NCBI RefSeq assembly: GCF_002117915.1 | Contig: NZ_BDJB01000016.1 | Location: 1-58,002 of the forward strand | Source: Sphingomonas sp. TZW2008 | GTDB lineage: Bacteria; Pseudomonadota; Alphaproteobacteria; Sphingomonadales; Sphingomonadaceae | DNA: 58,002 bases | Direction: 5' to 3' | In this document: positions 53,871-58,002 of the stretch, piece by piece | Layout: the number at the start of each line of letters is the position of its first letter | How positions within the stretch are numbered: position 1 is the first letter of the stretch | Made by a program: the position numbers and the translations under genes | The notes under the pieces: model-generated | The model's input: only the letters and a program-made list of their open reading frames with translations | Databases searched by the model: none | What the model was told of the DNA's origin: nothing

Positions 53871-55187
53871 TCAATCGTCCAGTGCGGAATGGCGGCCCAT
53901 CGCGCCTTCCTGCTGCCGCGCGGCAAGTAGTACCGCAAAGCCGATCATGATGGCCATGATGAAGCGCGGATAGTGCAGCATCCCTTCGAGCAGGCTCATG
54001 AACAGCAGCGAATAGGTCATGCCGGCTAACGGGCGCAGGCGTTCGTCGCCCATACCGGTGGGATGGATCGCGACGATCGCGCGGCCGAGCAGCCACAGCC
54101 CACCCGCGGCGCCAACGACGCCCCAGGAGATGAGGAATTGCAGCACCGCATTGTGCGGCTGGGTGTGCGACCAGCCGATATTGACCTCCCAGAAGGTCGA
54201 TCCCGAGCCCCAGCCGAAAATCGGTGAGTCGAGCCAGCGATAGAAAGTGTCGTGCCACAGCCGCGTACGTCCTGAGGTGATCGCGTCGGCGCTTTGCAGG
54301 TTATCGCGCAGGAACAAGGCGAATTCGGGCAAATCGGGCGACAGCAATACTGCGCCAAACAGCGCTAGCGCGCTCAGGCCAGCGATTTGGGTCAGCGACC
54401 GTCCGTTCGGCAGGCGCCGCATGCTCGCGAGGGCTATCACCGCTACCATGCCCATCGCTAGGATCGCCGCACGGGTGCCCGACCAGCATGTCAGCCCGGT
54501 CGCAAGAAGATAGAATAGCTGTGTAGTGCCGCGTTCCTTCTGCCGGCCGTAAAGCAGCGCAACCATCAGTCCGGCAGCGATCGCGCCGGTCCAGGAGCCG
54601 AAATGTCGCACGTTGATGAAGCCGGGCAGCGCCGACGGCCAGTGGATTTGACCGCCTGGCACTGCTGATTCGGGTGGCGGGAAGTGGAATTTTAACGCCG
54701 TCAGCAGTGTCAGTGCGACCAGGCCGACACCCAGCCACAGAAAAAATGATTCAAGGCGAGCTGCGCGCTCCCGCTGCGCGAGAAAAAACATCGCTGCGGC
54801 AAAGCGCAGGTGGATGAGCGTGATGATCGAAAGCGTGATCGACGCCGGCACGTTGCGCGACACGAACACGCTGCTCGTCGTGAGGCCGATGCCGAGCAGT
54901 ACTAACGCGATCTTGATGTCGCGGGGGAGCATTCGCCAGATCGAACCGTCATGATAGCCGCGTGCGATCGCGACGTGGATGATCGCTAGCTCGCAGGCGA
55001 CGAACGGCAGCTCCATCAGCCGCGTCCATTCCGCCCAGGCCGGCTGCATCTGATACATGTAAACCGGATAAAGCACTGCCGAGAGGATCGGCATGGCAAT
55101 GCCGACAACGATGCCGAGCCAAGTAAACAGATCTAGCCGTAAAACCGTTACTTTGGCCGTCGTTGCGTGATCCACCCTTGCCCCCAT
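53871..55187 (-). CDS. O-antigen ligase family membrane protein (second)
   Basis: A 438-residue inner-membrane protein with about eleven hydrophobic helices; ATG 55187. The family signature (Wzy_C, PF04932) appears as TCWSGTRAAILAMGMVAVIA (near 232) and the large loop FGWGSGSTFWEVNIGWSHTQ, PHNAVLQFLISWGVVGAAGG (near 318-360). The conserved His is in THTQPHNA. It is only distantly like the 37148 protein, so they are not recent duplicates. It lies away from the exopolysaccharide locus, between the HNH gene and the integrase, so its glycan could be made elsewhere in the cell. Local base composition is lower in GC than for the HNH gene. Confidence 0.83.
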   Translation of the reverse strand: MGARVDHATTAKVTVLRLDLFTWLGIVVGIAMPILSAVLYPVYMYQMQPAWAEWTRLMELPFVACELAIIHVAIARGYHDGSIWRMLPRDIKIALVLLGIGLTTSSVFVSRNVPASITLSIITLIHLRFAAAMFFLAQRERAARLESFFLWLGVGLVALTLLTALKFHFPPPESAVPGGQIHWPSALPGFINVRHFGSWTGAIAAGLMVALLYGRQKERGTTQLFYLLATGLTCWSGTRAAILAMGMVAVIALASMRRLPNGRSLTQIAGLSALALFGAVLLSPDLPEFALFLRDNLQSADAITSGRTRLWHDTFYRWLDSPIFGWGSGSTFWEVNIGWSHTQPHNAVLQFLISWGVVGAAGGLWLLGRAIVAIHPTGMGDERLRPLAGMTYSLLFMSLLEGMLHYPRFIMAIMIGFAVLLAARQQEGAMGRHSALDD

Positions 55188-55377
55188 CTGCAGGCCGAGC
55201 CCTTGCGCAAAAGCTAGTGGAGCAGGGTTAATGGCTTGTTAGCTGGGCGATATTGACGATGTTGAAGAACTCTATGCGATGACATGTAGGACTGTCGACG
55301 TGTCGACAAAAGAATAACTCCATAGTGGACGTATTGACAGGGATTCACGACCCCGATCGTCATGCTACGCTAGCGGG
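55188..55377. repeat. AT-richer divergent gap with TGTCGACG-TGTCGACA
   Basis: TGTCGACG (55293-55300) and TGTCGACA (55301-55308) stand in direct tandem. The gap serves the promoters of the leftward ligase-family gene and the rightward tyrosine recombinase. Confidence 0.55.
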
Positions 55378-56337
55378 ATGACGCTCGTTGCTCTGCCCCC
55401 CCTCGCCCTGTCGCTGCCGACGATCGTGGCTGGGGCGGATGCGCAGGCGCAGCGGCATTTCCTCGAATTCTTCGCCGCGACGATCCGCAATCCGCATACG
55501 CGGCGGGCCTATGCGCGCGGGGTGGTCGACTTTCTCGATTGGTGCGCTGAGCGCGGCGTCACCGCTCTTCCCGCGATCCAGCCGCTGCATGTTGCGGCGT
55601 GGATCGAGGCGCTCGGGCGCGACGTGGCGGTGCCAACGGTCAAGCAGCGGCTCGCTGGGGTGCGGCATCTGTTCGACTGGCTGGTGCGATCGCAGGTCGT
55701 GCCGACCAACCCGGCGGTATCGGTGCGCGGCCCGGCGTACAGCGTGCGGCGCGGCAAGACGCCGGTGCTCGATCCGGCCGAGGCACGCCAGCTGATCGAT
55801 GCGATCGATGTATCGACCGAAATCGGCCTGCGTGATCGCGCGCTGATCGGGCTGATGGTCTATTCCTTCGCCCGCATCGGCGCGGCGTTGGCGATGCGCG
55901 TCGAGGACGTGTTCGTGCAGAACCGGCGCCTGTGGGTGCGGCTGCACGAGAAGGGCGGCAAGCGGCACGAGATGCCGTGCCACCACAATCTCGACGAATA
56001 TCTCCACGCCTATATCGACGGTTGCGGGCTGGCGGAGGATCGGCGCGGGCCGCTGTTCCGCACGATCGGGCGCGGCACCGGGCGGCTCAGCCAAACCCCC
56101 CTGCCCCAGGCCAGCGCGTATCAAATGGTGCGCCGGCGCGCGGCTGCGGCTGGGATCGCGACGCAGATCGGCAACCATTCGTTCCGCGCGACCGGGATCA
56201 CCGCCTATCTCAAGAACGGCGGAACGCTCGAGCGCGCTGCGGCAATGGCAAACCACGTTTCGACACGCACGACGCAGCTCTATGATCGCCGCTCGGACGA
56301 AGTAACGCTCGACGAGGTCGAGCGGGTGCTGATCTGA
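55378..56337 (+). CDS. Tyrosine recombinase (plasmid integrase/resolvase)
   Basis: A 319-residue site-specific recombinase of the phage integrase family. The N-terminal core-binding (SAM-like) domain spans about 22-105, then the catalytic domain holds the full set: Arg166 (SFARIGAAL), Lys192 (EKGGK), His267 and Arg270 (HSFRATG), His293 (ANHVS) and nucleophile Tyr302 (LYDRR). Size and a lone position near repA are typical for plasmid-borne XerC/D-like enzymes that resolve multimers; integration of a mobile element is the alternative. The tandem TGTCGACG-TGTCGACA lies 70 bases upstream and TGTCGACG 15 bases after the stop, so the gene is bracketed by the motif. Confidence 0.92.
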   Translation: MTLVALPPLALSLPTIVAGADAQAQRHFLEFFAATIRNPHTRRAYARGVVDFLDWCAERGVTALPAIQPLHVAAWIEALGRDVAVPTVKQRLAGVRHLFDWLVRSQVVPTNPAVSVRGPAYSVRRGKTPVLDPAEARQLIDAIDVSTEIGLRDRALIGLMVYSFARIGAALAMRVEDVFVQNRRLWVRLHEKGGKRHEMPCHHNLDEYLHAYIDGCGLAEDRRGPLFRTIGRGTGRLSQTPLPQASAYQMVRRRAAAAGIATQIGNHSFRATGITAYLKNGGTLERAAAMANHVSTRTTQLYDRRSDEVTLDEVERVLI

Positions 56338-56352
56338 CGTCACGTGTCGCAG

Positions 56353-56360
56353 TGTCGACG
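56353..56360 (+). repeat. TGTCGACG near-match after the tyrosine recombinase
   Basis: Within ACGTGTCGCAGTGTCGACGG, followed by ATCGACAGTACGACATCG. It belongs to the TGTCGACA family by context. Confidence 0.4.
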
Positions 56361-56387
56361 GATCGACAGTACGACATCGTGCGGACG

Positions 56388-56591
56388 TCAGCGCACCACG
56401 GGCGGCAGTAGGCGTGGCCGATCATCGCGTGCGGGCGGCAGCGGCTGATACGACCAGCCGTCGTACAGGAAGCCGCGGCCGTTGGTGTCGTTACCGCTAT
56501 CGCTTCTGCCGTTTCCATCGGCGTTGGCACCATTAATACCCGCGCGCGGCGCTTGGCCGAAGATCGGATCGAACTGGTTATCAGTACGCAT
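56388..56591 (-). CDS. 67-residue Asn/Gly/Pro-rich protein, unknown
   Basis: A short frame starting at ATG 56591 with GGGAG 6 bases upstream. The protein is polar and probably unstructured: MRTDNQFDPIFGQAPRAGIN, a Gly/Asn/Asp middle (NADGNGRSDSGNDTNGRGF), LYDGWSYQPLPPARDD and a basic end. No signal peptide, helix or known motif. The middle resembles a calcium-loop or dockerin-like Asp/Asn pattern, but it is too short to call. Supported mainly by the start signal; it converges with the recombinase gene. Confidence 0.45.
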   Translation of the reverse strand: MRTDNQFDPIFGQAPRAGINGANADGNGRSDSGNDTNGRGFLYDGWSYQPLPPARDDRPRLLPPVVR

Positions 56592-56943
56592 GCTACACTC
56601 CCACGAACGGGGCCGTGCAACGGATGGTTGCCTTGTGCGTTCCGGGCGCCGGCGTACGCTTGGTGTGGGACGCCCCGAAACCGCGCCCAACCGATGCGTA
56701 GCCGTCAAATGGGCGAGAGCAGGACACGCCTCACTAAGGGCTGCCTGCGTCGAGCATCCTTATCCATCCTCAGGAACCGATCTTACGTGCGGCTATGATG
56801 CCGTCATGCCTGATGCCAGTACCAAGTGCCGCAGCCCAATGATGCCATCGCCTCATACCCTTGCGGCAGGCCCTCAACGCGTGAGATGGCTGTCGACACG
56901 TCGTCATGTCGATTGATTAGCACTTTCCGGTGGGACTAGTGAT
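56592..56943. other. Non-coding approach to the repA control region
   Basis: About 350 bases without a gene. An exact TGTCGACA (56891-56898), followed by CGTCGTCATGTCGATTG, lies 50 bases before the first repA-upstream iteron. Confidence 0.5.
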
Positions 56944-57039
56944 TTCCTACTCGAAAGCACGAATTGTACTGCGGCTGATGGGCGCTGCCCCTCATACGGG
57001 GGGCTCTGGCTCCCCAAAGTTCGTGCTTTCGAGTAGGAA
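56944..57039 (+). promoter_or_regulatory. repA operator/promoter with inverted iteron copies
   Basis: An exact direct copy of the 20-base iteron lies at 56944-56963 and an exact inverted copy at 57020-57039, ending 7 bases before the repA ATG. The 56 bases between should hold the repA promoter. In iteron plasmids, initiator dimers bind inverted copies to repress their own gene, while monomers bind the direct origin copies. Confidence 0.8.
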
Positions 57040-57046
57040 ATCCAAC

Positions 57047-58002
57047 ATGCCCCAAACGCCGTCCAAGCCGCCCACCGAAGCTTCCTCCCCAGCCCCAGCC
57101 CCGACTGCTGGCGAGACCCCTGCAAAGCCGCCGCAGAAGGCCGTGGCGCCGCGGCGTCGCGAGGTGTCGCAGCGCGATCTGTTCCAGCTCGACAGCCCGC
57201 TGATGGGCGAGATCCGTGGCGAGCGGTCGCTGATGGCGTTTCCCTTCTTCGCGCTGGCGAAGAGCGCGTGGATGAAGCCACTCGCGTACAACCACGGGCC
57301 GGTATCGATCGAGGTGCGGCCGTCGGCGAACGGCGTCGCGACGATCTACGACAAGGAGATCGTGCTCTATATCGCCAGTCTCATGGCAGCAAAGCTCGAG
57401 GCGGGTGAAGATGTCGCACAGGACTTCGTCTTCACCGCGCACGATCTGTTCTCGGTGACGGGGGCGAACCATTCGGCGCGGTCGTACCAGCGATTGTCGG
57501 AGGCGCTCGAGCGGCTGCAGGGGACGCAGATCAAGACCAATATCGAGGCGGGCGGTGAAGGTGAGGAAGGTTTCTTCTCGTGGCTGTCCGAAGCGCGGCT
57601 GCACTATTCCAAGACCAAGACGGGCGAGAAGCGGCTGAAGGCGGTCAAGGTACGGCTGTGCGACTGGCTGTACCGCGCGATCCTGCGCGACCGGCAAGTG
57701 CTCGACTATGCCGCGGCGTATTTTCAACTGGGGCCAATCGAGCGGCGGATCTACGAGGTGGCGCGCGCCGGGGGGGCGGTTGCGGGGGGTAATGGTGGGC
57801 TTGGGGAGGGCTCGGAGGGGGGGCTCGAGGGGGCCGGGGAGCGGTTCGAGGTCGATCTGGCGACGTTTCGGCTGCAGATCGGCTACCAGAACCCGCTCGC
57901 CAATTTCCGCAACGCGCTGAAGCAGATCGCGGGGACCGACACGATCCCCGACTATGACCTGGCGCTGGTCGAGGGGGGAGCGGGCGAGGCCGGCGACGGC
58001 GC
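57047..58002 (+). CDS. repA: RepA-type plasmid replication initiator (5' part; continues at window position 1)
   Basis: Initiator protein expected to bind the iterons and open the plasmid origin. The frame opens at ATG 57047 and has no stop before the window end (318 codons plus 2 bases). Adding bases 1-97 completes a 350-residue protein. Residues about 36-230 resemble the RPA-type plasmid initiator family (PF10134): a basic PRRREVSQRDLFQLD stretch, then MAFPFFALAKS, then YDKEIVLYIASLMAAK, and a SYQRLSEALERLQGTQI helix-turn-helix-like stretch. A Gly/Glu-rich linker near residues 245-265 separates a second DNA-binding-like part. An inverted iteron copy (57020-57039) ends 7 bases before the ATG and overlaps the ribosome-binding region (GGAA), so autorepression is likely. 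The family call comes from recognising the sequence, not from a search. Confidence 0.9.
   Translation, partial: MPQTPSKPPTEASSPAPAPTAGETPAKPPQKAVAPRRREVSQRDLFQLDSPLMGEIRGERSLMAFPFFALAKSAWMKPLAYNHGPVSIEVRPSANGVATIYDKEIVLYIASLMAAKLEAGEDVAQDFVFTAHDLFSVTGANHSARSYQRLSEALERLQGTQIKTNIEAGGEGEEGFFSWLSEARLHYSKTKTGEKRLKAVKVRLCDWLYRAILRDRQVLDYAAAYFQLGPIERRIYEVARAGGAVAGGNGGLGEGSEGGLEGAGERFEVDLATFRLQIGYQNPLANFRNALKQIAGTDTIPDYDLALVEGGAGEAGDG

Noticed and set aside
56964..57019. Sigma-70 promoter for repA (TTGTAC ... CATACG)
   Set aside because: The spacing of about 24 bases is too long. A promoter is likely in this interval but cannot be placed.
1..58002. Conjugation, mobilisation, toxin-antitoxin, tRNA and rRNA genes
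   Set aside because: I looked for relaxase motifs, type IV secretion ATPases, typical toxin-antitoxin pairs and RNA genes and saw none that could be supported.

Overview
The window looks like a complete circular plasmid of a high-GC alphaproteobacterium, most likely a sphingomonad (Sphingomonas or a close relative), cut open inside its replication gene. A RepA-type initiator starts at 57047 and runs off the right end without a stop. The first 97 bases of the window continue the same reading frame to a TAA, giving a 350-residue protein across the join. Directly after that stop lie iterons (98-244). Two further copies of the same 20-bp repeat, in opposite orientation, flank the presumed repA promoter (56944-57039).

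Backbone (about 45.0-58.0 kb and 0-10.4 kb): repA and iterons, a winged-helix plasmid protein (523-1527), several membrane proteins, a GT39-like integral membrane glycosyltransferase, a Crp/Fnr regulator divergent from an SDR dehydrogenase, a ParA plus ribbon-helix-helix partition pair (9093-10108), a tyrosine recombinase (55378-56337), an HNH protein, an O-antigen ligase/polymerase-like protein and a 2726-residue autotransporter. An octamer, TGTCGACA, occurs ten times here, nearly always between genes or at gene ends. I found no exact copy between 9.8 and 45.0 kb.

Cargo part 1 (10.6-16.6 kb): an SDR, a leftward group (GST, two tandem paralogous membrane proteins, a sterol-desaturase-type hydroxylase), a DUF1294 protein, a lipoprotein cytochrome c and a 51-residue membrane protein.

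Cargo part 2 (16.8-43.1 kb): an exopolysaccharide locus. rmlCBDA (leftward) makes dTDP-L-rhamnose. A rightward operon encodes a polyprenyl-phosphate sugar-phosphate transferase, a fused acetyltransferase/3,4-ketoisomerase (WxcM type), a DegT aminotransferase, a Wzx flippase, three glycosyltransferases, an EpsG-like polymerase and a beta-helix lipoprotein. RmlA and RmlB plus the fused enzyme and the aminotransferase would give a dTDP-3-acetamido-3,6-dideoxyhexose such as dTDP-Fuc3NAc or dTDP-Qui3NAc. Two large leftward RTX-like proteins share a 40-residue repeat. They are followed by another glycosyltransferase, an O-antigen ligase family protein, a Wza-like export lipoprotein, a Wzc-like co-polymerase/tyrosine kinase and two secreted accessory proteins. 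Part of this block (about 20.4-30.7 kb and 37-43 kb) is visibly less GC-rich than its surroundings.

The right edge of the cargo (43.2-45.0 kb) holds a frameshifted pseudogene and a serine recombinase with a likely res site. No conjugation genes, relaxase, toxin-antitoxin pair, rRNA, tRNA or CRISPR array was seen.
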